Below, one piece after another: positions 27,601-35,083 of a stretch of DNA of 64,000 nucleotides. The stretch comes from Macrocystis pyrifera (taxonomy: Eukaryota; Sar; Phaeophyceae; Laminariales; Laminariaceae): NCBI GenBank assembly GCA_031763025.1, contig JASSKH010000003.1:4454718-4518717 (forward strand), in the 5' to 3' direction. Numbering within the stretch: the stretch's first letter is position 1; the number at the start of each line of letters is the position of its first letter. A program made the position numbers and the translations under genes. The notes beneath the pieces were generated by a model, which was not told where the DNA came from, searched no databases, and saw only the letters and a program-made list of their open reading frames with translations.

Positions 27601-29622
27601 ATCTGAATCCCGGACATACCGTTCCTTGAACACCACTTCCGTGGCTGGGGCCTACCACAAGAGAGGCAGACACGAAAAACTATATACTATTAATAGTACA
27701 TCGACAAAAAACACGCAAACAGATGAAGTGCTGTGAGGGACATCACAAAACAAAACACAGCAGATCCACCGCTGCCTCAGTTTATCCCTAAGGCATCTAC
27801 GTGAAGCTTGAGCTTTCCCCTTCGTGCTCGTCGAAGACGTCCTCGTCAGACCGGGTAGTTGTTTTGCCGGGTACGGTATACACCGCCTGAACCCGCTTGG
27901 TGGTGGTATGTCACGAATGGCTGTCTCCTTGGTCTCCTGTTAGTAAGCGCAGCGTGAGAAGGTGCACAGGACTTGTAAGCGCTAAACAAGCGAGGCATCT
28001 CGAACACACATCATGCATGGTACTGCTGTATTATTTGAAAAATTCGGAAAGGTCAGCTGCGAAAGAAGCATAATACATCAGCCGCCATCAAGAACTGCTG
28101 TACGGTCATCGTTGTTGCTGTGTGTTCGTGCGAGTACGGTTAATAAGCACTAAGCACCTGGACGAAAAATGAAACCCCACACAGCTACGAGTACAGCTCG
28201 CTTCATAGATACAGGGTACATCCACCTTGCGACTACAGCAGTAGTACAAACAGTCCCCTACCCTTCAACTACTCCAGAGAAGCACACAGATTGGATGATG
28301 TAGCTTGAACAGCAGCATCATGGTCTAGGTGGGCAAAATCACACGACCTCCGAATCACGCACCTTGCTTTCGGCCTGGGTTTGACCGTTGTCCTCATCCA
28401 CATCAATGTCGTTGTTGGTGAGGTCCACATCCATGGATGGATCCGCTTGCTGCCCGGCGCCAGCCTGGTCTACGGCCGACGTGCCGCTAGAGCTGCTACC
28501 CCGGGTCGTGAGAACACTGGGGGTGTTGCTGTGTTGTATCGTTGTTGTGTTTTGTGCAAGCGCCTCTTGCGGTGTGCGTGGTTACAGCTGACAGCCGTTG
28601 TGTAGCTGTTGAGGTCAAAAAGCGAAAAAATTCAAGTTCTGCCGGGTGTCGACCAGATCCGATCTACTGCAATATCATACCACATGCTGTACCTGGTACG
28701 TACAAAAAATATATGGTTGTTTGTGTTCATGTCGTTCTATTTTGCGTACTTGTATTGGTCACTTATACAGTTCATGAGCTAGCTCATCTATCCCCTATAG
28801 CTCAAGCCTTGAAAACATGTGCGGATGAGCTATCGCCTATAGCTCAAGCTTTGAAAACATGCGTAGATGAGCTACCGTCTATAGCTCAAGCTTTGAAAAC
28901 ATGTGCAGATGAGCTATCGCCTATAGCTCAAGCTTTGAAAACGTACGCAGATGAGCTACCGCCTATAGCTCAAGCCAGGAAAGCATGCGCAACTCATGTA
29001 GCTCACGTAGCTCACCGGTGAGCTAGCTCCTTAAAGAGCTAGCTCGATCTACCGCGAGCTGATCTGTCCGAGGTGTGCAAGCCTTCAATTTCAATTGTCG
29101 AAAGTCCAATTGTAATATCTCTTTTCTTTTCACTATCGGTGGTTCTCCAGTTTACAGTAACATCAGCAACCATTCGACCAATTATTGCAACCGACTGCCG
29201 GAAGTTTACATACCACTCTTGCCATACGTACATACCGCTCTGACCCGAAATATAGGGAACTTTAGCATGTAATAAGTCAGTCTAAATTGCCCTTATATTT
29301 TGGGTCGGAGCGGTACCAGTTACATACGATGCAACAGGTATACGACTATACCCTCACTCGCATCCCAAACAATGCCCACACTACGATAAAGCACACGGCT
29401 CGGAGTTGATCGTCTTCTTCAAAGGGAGTTGCACGCATACGCGCACATGCACGCAACATATGTACGCACATACATGCATCGCACCTATACCACATGCATG
29501 CACTCCTTTAGCCAACCGTAGAGGAGTGTTGCAGGCAACACAACGATACTCACATCCCAACATAGCCAGTAACAGACCTACCCAGACCAGATTCGCCCGC
29601 GTTTGGTGTTCGTTGACGACAT
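12486..29622 (-). CDS. Multi-exon gene for a predicted membrane protein with Cys-containing extracellular region
   Basis: Gene assembled by eye from AG..GT bordered frames on the minus strand. Exons: 29622-29582, 28516-28363, 27895-27801, 27452-27375, 26350-26283, 23807-23634, 23177-23073, 22257-22138, 21151-21059, 21021-20910, (one unseen exon), 16999-16918, 16407-16153, 15294-14960, 14378-14326, 13177-13038, 12646-12486. Phases fit across 1-4, 5-10 and 16999 to the end. Exon 4 to 5 does not fit, so a mini-exon, another donor, or a 1-base lesion is needed there. The product of about 680 residues has an acidic Ser/Gly-rich N-terminus, a possible first membrane segment in exon 4, a Cys/Asn-rich region (NTT, NTS sequons), a membrane helix EILLVTWGICFIAT after LLGNIGGFW, and a Ser/Pro/Gly-rich tail. 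Exon order resembles an uncharacterised family I associate with brown algae; function unknown. Confidence 0.65.
12897..12978 (-). pseudogene. Second copy of the 82-bp exon 12
   Basis: Begins after GGTCTTAG and ends at GTCG|GTGGAA, the same length and the same borders as 16918-16999. It reads ENAAYPSCDSPNTSRRFA then RNASNFFVV. Similarity continues about 80 bp into the following intron. It lies only 59 bp beyond exon 16, too close to be spliced to it, and no copy of exon 13 follows. Probably the scar of a partial gene duplication. Confidence 0.5.
13038..13177 (-). CDS. Exon 16, Ser/Pro/Gly-rich tail
   Basis: 140 bp after CCTTCTTCAG, ending GATT|GTGCGTG. It reads RPIPQAHPRRSSFSRSGQ, SAATAEASAPSGGLGATRPQ and NGPPTYAD, the same low-complexity type as the end of exon 14. 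A second frame (ADPAGPPEALVLLSFWSIG) is also open but ends in TGA before the donor. Confidence 0.55.
13901..14296. repeat. 200-bp tandem duplication x2
   Basis: AAACGTTTACATCGTTG at 13904 and AAACGTTCACATCGTTG at 14104 begin two copies about 95% alike by eye. They carry GTGCGCTGCTGCTGTTG, CCAAGATTCGGCCGTCAT and CAATTTGTCGATGTTGG in the same order. The long Leu/Cys-rich plus-strand frames here come from CTG/TTG triplets. The array sits in an intron of the large gene. Confidence 0.75.
14326..14378 (-). CDS. Exon 15 (tentative)
   Basis: 53 bp after GAGTTGGCAG, ending TTGTC|GTGAGT. It reads MSTTGACRLCKAQHARL. Phases fit exons 14 and 16. A plus-strand reading of the same place (CMPPWSTSANSTPHMGANI before GTGAGT) is equally well bordered, so strand is not certain. 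Confidence 0.4.
14550..14646. mobile_element. Short hairpin MITE, copy 1
   Basis: CCGTTACTCTGACCGGGAAT on the left pairs, imperfectly, with ATTTTGGGTCAGAGTGGTAAC on the right. The right arm matches the right arm of the hairpin at 29226-29318 (TTTTGGGTCGGAGCGGTAC). No coding potential. Confidence 0.45.
14960..15294 (-). CDS. Exon 14, membrane helix and start of cytosolic tail
   Basis: 335 bp after TTTGAATCCGTAG, ending CAG|GTTAGA. It begins EILLVTWGICFIATREQ, a hydrophobic helix followed at once by charged residues, then a basic stretch (VVGKRRSS), two Cys (VCSDSECY) and a Gly/Ser/Pro-rich region (PGGSSIRSIPSVNGGSVGG). The complementary strand is also open over part of this exon, but the minus reading is longer and phase-matched. 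Confidence 0.8.
16153..16407 (-). CDS. Exon 13, juxtamembrane region
   Basis: 255 bp after AAAGGCAAG, ending TGGG|GTAAGT. It reads GNVLWLAPVHLNCGYVYF, FVSLQPADGYHTAFPSCC, an NTS sequon, IVITQSSYSLSELTDIDP and FDPADLLGNIGGFW. The single leftover G joins exon 14 to give Glu. With exon 14 this is the most secure part of the gene. Confidence 0.8.
16918..16999 (-). CDS. Exon 12, also present as a second copy at 12897-12978
   Basis: 82 bp (27 codons plus 1 base) after GGGTAG, ending GTCG|GTGAAA. It reads DAAHASCDSPNTSRRFA then KLGASNVCLV. The leftover G plus the AT of exon 13 gives Asp. A diverged copy 4 kb away has the same exon length, codon-sized indels and two silent changes in SCDSPNTSRRFA, which supports this frame over the two others that are also open. 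Confidence 0.55.
17740..19870. repeat. Complex intronic tandem repeat with splice-acceptor-like unit
   Basis: Five copies (about 17826, 18710, 19068, 19488, 19738) share GATGCATGCTCTAGGGGGCAA and GCTTGCCGGCGGC; a second word set (CTGCTGTTGTAAAAGACC, GTACCGAAACATACGA) recurs between them. On the minus strand each core copy starts with T/C-rich sequence ending TTTTTTTCAG, then a frame IPLDAAGKLLPPRACIHL continuing to ARHRAGCPWAESLS in three copies. The unit therefore looks like an intron end plus exon, but no donor is conserved. I call it a repeat within an intron of the large gene. Confidence 0.6.
19922..20150. repeat. 115-bp tandem duplication x2
   Basis: GCGTCTGAGCCAACTCTT at 19922 and again at 20037. 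Both copies carry ATCGCCACCCTTGCACAAC and end in CCCCAACTCGGTATGGG. Plus-strand frames such as TLVFIATLAQQDGT are shared by both copies but lack splice support. Confidence 0.7.
20150..20575. repeat. Low-complexity TATGG tract and GACA/GATA microsatellite
   Basis: 20150-20390 is dominated by GGTATGGTA/GGGATATG words. 20476-20562 is an imperfect (GACA)n/(GATA)n microsatellite. No gene. Confidence 0.8.
20690..20829. repeat. 71-bp tandem duplication x2
   Basis: AGTGACCGGCTACAAAGC at 20690 and 20761 begins two identical-looking units (through GGAGTAGCAAGCACCCC). The near-perfect identity points to a recent event. Confidence 0.85.
20910..21021 (-). CDS. Exon 10
   Basis: 112 bp after CCCGTTAAG, ending AGAT|GTGAGA. 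It reads HVLSDHMLLVVDGTCFSSQF then IAQKKAVQYFERYCSWR. Two Cys, ends in phase 1. The frame stays open past this donor to a TGA at 20868; the earlier GTGAGA donor avoids it. The next exon must start with two bases and was not identified between 20900 and 17000. Confidence 0.6.
21059..21151 (-). CDS. Exon 9
   Basis: 31 codons between ATCGGCAAG and GTA|GTAAGT. It reads TVRNFISGDSTASYPILTL followed by ATVDTLDQTNNV. Phase 0 both sides, so exons 5-9 can be joined without any frame correction. Confidence 0.7.
22138..22257 (-). CDS. Exon 8
   Basis: 40 codons between AAACAGGCAG and TTT|GTGAGA. It reads NIGIFLGNGSTEEYSRVPYS then RVVSTPETALDPTHLISTFF. No Cys, phase 0 at both ends. A longer overlapping frame in another phase lacks matching borders and was not used. 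Confidence 0.7.
23073..23177 (-). CDS. Exon 7
   Basis: 35 codons between CGCTCCCAG and GCG|GTGAGT. It reads YQNCLAFDLERLDMEGFENG then CIEGAAFRKPSMAVA. Two Cys, phase 0 at both ends. The 3' neighbour intron begins with a long C run on this strand. Confidence 0.7.
23634..23807 (-). CDS. Exon 6, Cys-containing extracellular region
   Basis: Exactly 58 codons between a long pyrimidine tract ending GTTGTCAG and CAG|GTCAGC. It contains PPLLVCIWDGQGCDEALGQ and VCINTTSFTVYDSCNEP: four Cys and one N-glycosylation sequon (NTT), typical of a secreted domain. The hydrophobic frame just upstream (HRFFLVIVLLAVYP) is more likely the intron's pyrimidine tract than a signal peptide. Confidence 0.7.
24978..25290 (+). 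repeat. tRNA-derived SINE-like pair
   Basis: Two copies of a leader (TACCCTGGGCTGGGTAATC at about 24981 and 25236) are each followed by a pol III A-box identical to tRNA, TAGCTCAGTAGGTA (25012-25025 and 25274-25287). The first copy also has a B-box GGTTCGAATC (25058-25067) and a T run at 25084-25089. The acceptor stem does not pair and the second copy lacks the B-box. These are tRNA-derived repeats or pseudogenes, not functional tRNAs. Confidence 0.55.
26283..26350 (-). CDS. Exon 5
   Basis: 68 bp entered after a pyrimidine-rich tract ending TTTTTCGTGAAG and left at TCG|GTGAGT. Best frame VVWQIVTIVEMRDHPSTSFS, ending in phase 0, which fits exon 6. Its 5' phase does not fit exon 4 (see the gene entry). 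Between 26290 and 23810 I found no certain exon; a 47-bp candidate at 24639-24685 does not fit the phases. Confidence 0.55.
27375..27452 (-). CDS. Exon 4, possible first membrane segment
   Basis: 78 bp between TACTGCAG and GTAAGC. It reads MSLRKVPIVTILLTAAR then TVVEIAYA, a moderately hydrophobic stretch that could be a signal anchor. It ends in phase 2, which does not match exon 5 as drawn. Inside the TIR element, close to its left repeat array. Confidence 0.5.
27801..27895 (-). CDS. Exon 3
   Basis: 95 bp after ACCACCAAG, ending TTCAC|GTAGATG. It reads RVQAVYTVPGKTTTRSDED followed by VFDEHEGESSSF, continuing the acidic tail. It starts in phase 0, matching exon 2, and ends in phase 2, matching exon 4. 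Also inside the TIR element. Confidence 0.6.
28363..28516 (-). CDS. Exon 2, acidic Ser/Gly-rich N-terminal segment
   Basis: 154 bp, entered after CCCCCAG and left at AAG|GTGCGTG. It encodes a low-complexity, probably cytosolic segment (SSSSGTSAVDQAGAGQQ, then MDVDLTNNDIDVDEDNG). No stop in the frame that matches both neighbours. It lies inside the TIR element 26791-29077. Confidence 0.65.
29226..29318. mobile_element. Short hairpin MITE, copy 2
   Basis: TACCGCTCTGACCCGAAATA at 29233-29252 pairs with TATTTTGGGTCGGAGCGGTA at 29296-29315 across a loop of about 40 bases. It shares its arms with the hairpin at 14550-14646. Confidence 0.55.
29582..29622 (-). CDS. Exon 1 of the membrane-protein gene (start codon)
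   Basis: ATG at 29622 begins MSSTNTKRGRIWS; the exon ends in phase 2 before GTAGGT. Upstream, a pyrimidine-rich stretch ending TTCAG at about 29636 suggests that the 5' leader is itself spliced 14 bases before the ATG. The two leftover bases GG join the T of exon 2 to give Gly, which supports the start. Confidence 0.5.
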
Positions 29623-30244
29623 TCCTGGGCCTCCTGAAGACCGAGGACGAGGACGCGCAGTAACAAACACGTTAAAAAAGCACGGATGCTTACCTTCACC
29701 ACCACGGATTATGGCCGACTATGACGTGGATGATGCTACGACAGGCGTGCACCTTTTTTTTTTTTTCCGAGGCTCTTCACTCGACCTTAAGGGAGCTCTA
29801 TCCCTCACCCAGAACCTGAAGTTGACAAGCATTGAAGGCGTCATCCAACGGACAATCCCAAGGCCTAATGCATCCTAAAACACGGATCAGTTCATTGCAT
29901 TATTTCCCGCGATTGTAGATAGATCTTCAGCTAAGGAGCCTCGTCAGCCAAAAAAAAAAATCGGCCAAAGAGCGTTACCCCTATGCCTGCACGCGCAACA
30001 GCATACAGCAGGCAGCATACAGAATTTAGCATTAGCTTGCTTGCCGAACCTTGTAGGCGAGACACGACAACAACAAAAAAAAAAGCGCAGCGGACATAAA
30101 CTGCTTACATTTGTCGTGAGGTCCATGTCCAGAACATGGCCTTTCAACGTATTTCGGGTGCGAAAGTCGGCGGAAAACACTCTTGCTTGTACAACGCTAT
30201 GCGAGTGCTCGGGCGGTACACGGGCGTCCTAGTTAACGTGCCGT

Positions 30245-30565
30245 GTGGAAAGCGCGCGTCGCTTTCCTTATGAAACCCAAAATGATTCTGACAGTCCCGG
30301 TGCAATGGTTTTGCGCGCAGTCGTCAACCATTGCCCTCACGAGGACGGGTACACCCCTTTCAAAACTATGTGGTGTGCTGAGGAACCTGGCCAAAATTAC
30401 GCAAGACGTAAGATGGGGAAGGTGTCTCGTGCCATTTTTAACGGTCTTCGTGTACGCCGACAAGCAAGAGTCGTACATGCGAGCATGATAATCATCGTCA
30501 GATTGTTCACACTCAACAAGCGGGGTGACTATACACCATGCCTGGCCAACTCTACGTTACAGTAA
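30245..30565 (+). CDS. Unidentified 106-codon open frame
   Basis: ATG at 30245 opens a 106-residue frame (CPHEDGYTPFKTMWCAEEP in the middle) ending in a stop at 30563-30565. The P-E-D-G-Y-T-P-F sequence is vaguely like the copia integrase motif before the reverse transcriptase, but that is not enough for a call. It could also be an exon: GCGCAG at 30321 and GAC|GTAAGA near 30412 would bound its best part. The other strand is open over much of it too. Real or shadow is undecided. Confidence 0.25.
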   Translation: MESARRFPYETQNDSDSPGAMVLRAVVNHCPHEDGYTPFKTMWCAEEPGQNYARRKMGKVSRAIFNGLRVRRQARVVHASMIIIVRLFTLNKRGDYTPCLANSTLQ

Positions 30566-30854
30566 GTAGACCGTGAACACATGCGCAATCGCGAATTGCC
30601 TGCGTATATGGCACCGGACGGTAGAAAACATGTGACATGGTTCTTCGGACATACAGCTAGCTGTAGTTTCGAAATTTTGCCCTTGTACGAGAACGATACG
30701 TACTGGGACAACTGGTACATTATCACAGCTATTAACAATAGTAGTAATTCTCAGCCCAATAACCCACTCATCCGTGCAATTTAGGCTATCCAGCAATCAT
30801 GATTTCGTCCGACGTGCAGAACGCAGGAACGCTGGGCCGCTACACATGTACGGT

Positions 30855-30921
30855 TGCTGCTGCTGTTGTTGCTGCTGTCGCTGTTGCTGTTGTTGTGGCT
30901 GTTGTTGCTGTTGTTTCAGGT
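30855..30921. repeat. CAA/CAG-type trinucleotide tract
   Basis: About 20 triplets of GTT/GCT/CTG. On the minus strand it would encode mostly Gln (polyQ) and on the plus strand Leu/Val. From 30570 to 31780 I see no other supported gene. Confidence 0.6.
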
Positions 30922-31786
30922 AGCGCAACCCTTGAACGTGATACATGAAAGGCTGACAGAAAAAAAACAAAACTGTTCATCGGCAGGGTTGGGGCGCCGA
31001 CACCCCTGTGATTTATTCTGCGTCCTATTTGAGTTGTGCGCCGTTGCGCTTGGAACTATACCCGTATGTATGTACGTAAATATATCTAATTATGTCGATA
31101 CTGTTTTATGCAAGATACTAAACAGCAGGTACGTGCCTCACAACACCACCGCAGAAGCCGTAACGTATCTGTACACGCTAAAATAGTCTGTAGATTTATC
31201 TATTAATAATGGGCACTACGGCCATAGCACCTGCTAAAATGCTAACCACTAATAGCCTCGGACGATACCAGATACCTGTGTGTCCGCGTTCAACGATACA
31301 CTTCTTTCGACAATATTTCCGTGTTTCAGGGATCAAGCTCAATCGCCAGGGGAGTGTCAAGCACGTTGTATATCGTGTATACACCCGCGTGATCATACGT
31401 CTGTGCTGCTCGGAAATGACATATATTTACCTAACTAAAAGAAAAAGCGGTGTCTCCGGTCGATTCTTTTATTTTTGGAACCCTTCACGAGGTAGACATA
31501 TCTTTGATCTCCGTCTCCGTCATGTTAAAAACGCCTGAGTGAGCCTTTTTCGTACGATCCCAGGCACTACCGGGCGGACGAATGCACCTGGTATGCCGGT
31601 GCTACCGCCGTAGTATGTCTGTGCTCGTTCATATCTTTGTTGTCGTAGGTTTGACATGGCGTCAACCAGCGCAACTCGACGTGATGTCATGAGTTGTCGA
31701 GTGATGAACGTACCAACCCAAAGGGGCAATAATAATAGACATACCGAACAAAGGCGAACCACATATATACGTGTGTGTTATAGGGG

Positions 31787-31852
31787 GGGGGTCGCTCATT
31801 TGCCTTACTTGGTCGTTTGACGATTGACCGCGCATCCCTTTCGAGACGGTGG
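31787..31852 (-). mobile_element. Short LINE 3'-end fragment
   Basis: TGACGATTGACCGCGCATCC and CTTTCGAGACGG match the last codons and 3' end of the LINE at 7967 (TGACCATTGACCACGCATCC, then CTTTCGAGACGG). Only the last about 60 bp are present, as in severe 5' truncation. In both copies the 3' end (minus strand) runs into a C tract. Confidence 0.6.
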
Positions 31853-32422
31853 GGGGAAAGCTTTTAGACTTTTTGTCTAAGTTGTGACGACATGCTCATT
31901 TAAAAACGGCAAGAAGAGCATCAGGGGCGCCCAAAACATTATTTTTTTGTTAACCGTCACAGACGAATAACACGTGTCGTCCTTCTTTCTTTTTTCAGAT
32001 TCGGCCCTTCGGCGGGGGATTTCCCCGGGCGATGGGGGGATCAGCCACACCAACACCAAGTGATACGCTGATTCGGGGATGGTTACCATCAATCCCTTTC
32101 CTCAAGAAAGCCTCGCGATTATCGTGGAACCCCAGGGCGAATTCATGTCCCCTCCCAGCTCTTGCAGGGCCGAATTCTTCACCTCGATGAATTCAGTGGT
32201 CGGAAATTCGCAGACAGGGTTCGCTGTGCAGTGATGTATGTGCATGAACGGACAGTGCATCATATTTTTTGCGTATGTGAAAGCTTGTATGGCGACATAC
32301 AAGTGGAAACCCTTTGTTCGGCGCTTCAGGGGGGAAGGGAGGTAGTGTCGGTCATTGATTCTGTTTCTGAGCGCCCTCGCTAGGAATATATAGACACCTC
32401 TTATAAATAGTACCTCAATATT

Positions 32423-33187
32423 ATGATACTGCTTTCTGTTCAACGCTGCAAGCCCTGCGCCAACCCCCACGACCGTGGCGACATGCCGAAGTATTTGCCG
32501 GCGGGGTTGACGCAATACGTGCTCAAAAATTTCTCCAAGAAATCCCCTCTGTACCACGTCACCGAGGACGATGTTTCGACCCCTCTTGAGCGACTCGAAG
32601 TGGAAAAGATTACTGGACATCAATCGGTTAGAGGTCGAGGTGGCGTCATCGCGGTGATGTACGAGACGCACTGGAAGGGACTATCCCGGCCATCCTGGGA
32701 ACGGGAAATGGACCTTCAGCTTTCTCGCCACGCAATTTTGCGCTACTGGGCCGGCACCCCGAATCAGCACCGCCAAACCAACCGCCTGTACCGCCGAATG
32801 AGAATTGGCGCGGCACAACGGGAGCTTTCTCGGAGTAACGGCGAGCGGTTTCTGGCACCCGGCTATGGTTGCGTATCGCACGCCGATTGGCTCCGCCGAT
32901 ACAGCAACACTGTACTTGCCAACGGGGCCCACTTTTGGTACAAGGGCGACGACGGTCTGTGGTGGCTCGGGAAAATCAGCGCAACTACACCGACGGATGG
33001 AGTATATTTGGTTCGATTTCTGGACGACCCGGGACCAATCAAGCTCCCTCTTTCTCCGGCGCGCTACATGACTTCGACGAGAGCTGTACGAGGTTCTTGG
33101 CGTCTGCAAATTCACTTGGCTAGCGCGTTTACACGGGGGGTCCACCGTAACGTAGATGAATCTCGAGGTGCCGCCGTGGATAGCTGA
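32423..33187 (+). pseudogene. Ty3/gypsy Pol C-terminal fragment: chromodomain plus second conserved domain
   Basis: Homologous, end to end, to the C-terminal 300 residues of the gypsy copy at 56131. Both share LEVE(K/Q)ITGHQ, VRGRGGVIAV.YE.HW.GL, SWERE(M/L)DLQ (a chromodomain), then a variable linker, then DGLWWLGK, (Y)(L/I)VRFLDDPGPIK and ARY.T...AV.GSW.LQ. Integrase core, RT and LTRs are absent upstream. The first residues (SVQRCKPC) match the integrase tail. One frame without stops. The opposite strand has a 190-codon frame that is mostly its antisense. Confidence 0.75.
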
Positions 33188-33189
33188 TT

Positions 33190-34900
33190 TTCGCTTCTTG
33201 ACTGCACTCGATATTTATTTATTTGTTGTCGTCCTCCTGGACTTTGGGGGATGAATTTTTGTCTGCCCGATATGTTTCTGGTGTGTTTTCCTTTTTTTTG
33301 GGTTGGGTTGGGCATGTGTTTTTGCGTATTCTGTCCTGCCTACCCCCCCGCCGGGACTGGTCTGGGCACTCGGCCGCTCAATTGTGGCCCAGGACGCGCT
33401 TTCAGAGTTGTGGACTGGGTTTAGGTGGTTCTTGCCGTCTTCCGTGTTTTTTTTTTCTTTTCATTCCCGTACTCACTTTTCGCTTTTCCGTGCATCTTCC
33501 TCGCCTCCCCCCCCGTGCGGGCGGCATGGCGATGGCATTCATTGACGATTTCTTCCTGCCCCATAAGGCTAGGTCTTCCCTTTATTTGTTTTACGTACTT
33601 TGCCGGCTTCGTTGCCTCGCCGTTCAGAGGTGTGGGAGTGAGTTTTGAGGAGCCGCATCTTCGACTCATGTTCTAGTTCGTGGAATCGGGGTTTGCACGA
33701 ATTTCCCATAATTCTGCATATACGGCTCATCAGAGTGGGCTAGTGTTATGATACTGCTTTGTATGAGGTTGAAAGTCCGGTAATTACCTGGGTTCAAGCA
33801 CTGGGAACGTATTTTAGTACTTGGAAGGCGTGTCTTAGATGGAAAACCAGGGGTTTTCCAGAGGCGCACGAGCTTGGTCTCAGTCTCCGCGTGCACGAAA
33901 GGAATAAAACTGCTCTTCTTCTATAGCTAAGCAAGCAACACACGTGTGAGTACCAACGATTACCGACTTAAAAGGCAGACCTGTCCAGGGATACAAAGTG
34001 TTCTGCAACCCTTGATATTAACATCAATACAATATTATACCGGTACCAGGTATCTGTCAACAACGTGCATGTGACAGTCTGAACGTTGTTGCTGTTGTTT
34101 TTCAATTGGTGACATTGACAACAGGAGCAAGGAAAAGAGGGTTTAGTGGAAACAGTCGGAAAGGATTGCGAGAAAAAAGTACGGAGGACGTAAACTAATC
34201 TCTTTTTTTACTCTATGTACCTGCAGCGAGACGTACGCATAGTATTACTAATAATAGTAGTATCAACAAGAGTGATAGTGCTTCGAGTGCAATAGAGGGA
34301 GAGAAGGAATCACACATCGTTGAAAATGAGACCCTACAAAAACGATGCAAAATATATAGCAGCACGTTCTTATATCATGCTCCATGTAAAATCATGTACT
34401 GCTGTGGGTCTCCCGGTGCATCTGTGCTGTGGTAAATCAAATACGAAAAAGTAGTGAAGGAAATATACAGGAAAGCGGAGCAAGAAATTCAGATTTCGAT
34501 TATCCCGCCCAGATGACCACGCGAGGTACGAGTACTTTTACAGCAGGATGTGCAGTTCGCGGGCGTACAAAATCAACCCACAAACAGCAGTACAGAAATT
34601 GATAACTCAAATAGGTAAGGGCAGCAATTTTTTGCGGCGAAATCACGGACAGCAGTCACTGCTGTGTGTGGCAACAGGTCATACATATATAAACCGCATG
34701 TATGTATGCTATAATACCTGTGGTGGGAGGCTGCTGCTGTATGGTAGGCCTTCACGCCGCTGCACCACGAAACGTATTCGAAGCGATACCCACGTACCAG
34801 GCAGCAGACTATATTCATGGAGGATGGAGGCTGTGAGTACCTTCCCCTAATGAGCGCCGGTAGCCGCAACGCTGTAAGAGAGCTGCAGAAGCACAGCCCA
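33190..34900. other. No gene seen
   Basis: 33190-33660 is T/C-rich sequence 3' of the gypsy fragment, with hydrophobic frames of no significance. 33660-34900 has scattered TACAGCAG and TACCAGGTA words and no supported exon. Confidence 0.5.
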
Positions 34901-35083
34901 TGGGGGCTGTCTGTGCTCAAACAGCGAGGGATTTTCTTACCAGCTTCGTTGAAGTTTCGAGACAAATACCCCACAGTGAATGACAGGATTTCGACCACGG
35001 ACAGAGGAATCCACATCCCTTTCGTGAGGGTTATAAAACTCGAGAATATCGCGATATTTGACCTTTACTTTTCTAGTTCTGAA

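Larger units (their letters stand above)
26791..29077. mobile_element. TIR element A with 8-bp target duplication; interior contains exons 2-4 of the large gene
   Basis: Ends are CACACCCCGGACAG (26791) and CTGTCCGAGGTGTG (to 29077), inverted with one mismatch. Both are flanked by CAAGCCTT (26783-26790 and 29078-29085), a perfect 8-bp direct repeat. Next to each end is an array of TAGCTCA/TGAGCTA words (26791-27290 and 28770-29045), with units such as AAACATGTGCAGATGAGCTA recurring every 40-60 bp. The central 1.4 kb is unrelated sequence holding three bordered exons. No transposase frame is visible, so it would be non-autonomous. Alternatively two separate short elements decayed at their inner ends; the perfect duplication argues against that. 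Confidence 0.6.

Noticed and set aside
32102-32671. 189-codon minus-strand open frame
   Set aside because: About half is antisense to the gypsy fragment on the plus strand; the rest has no recognisable motif.
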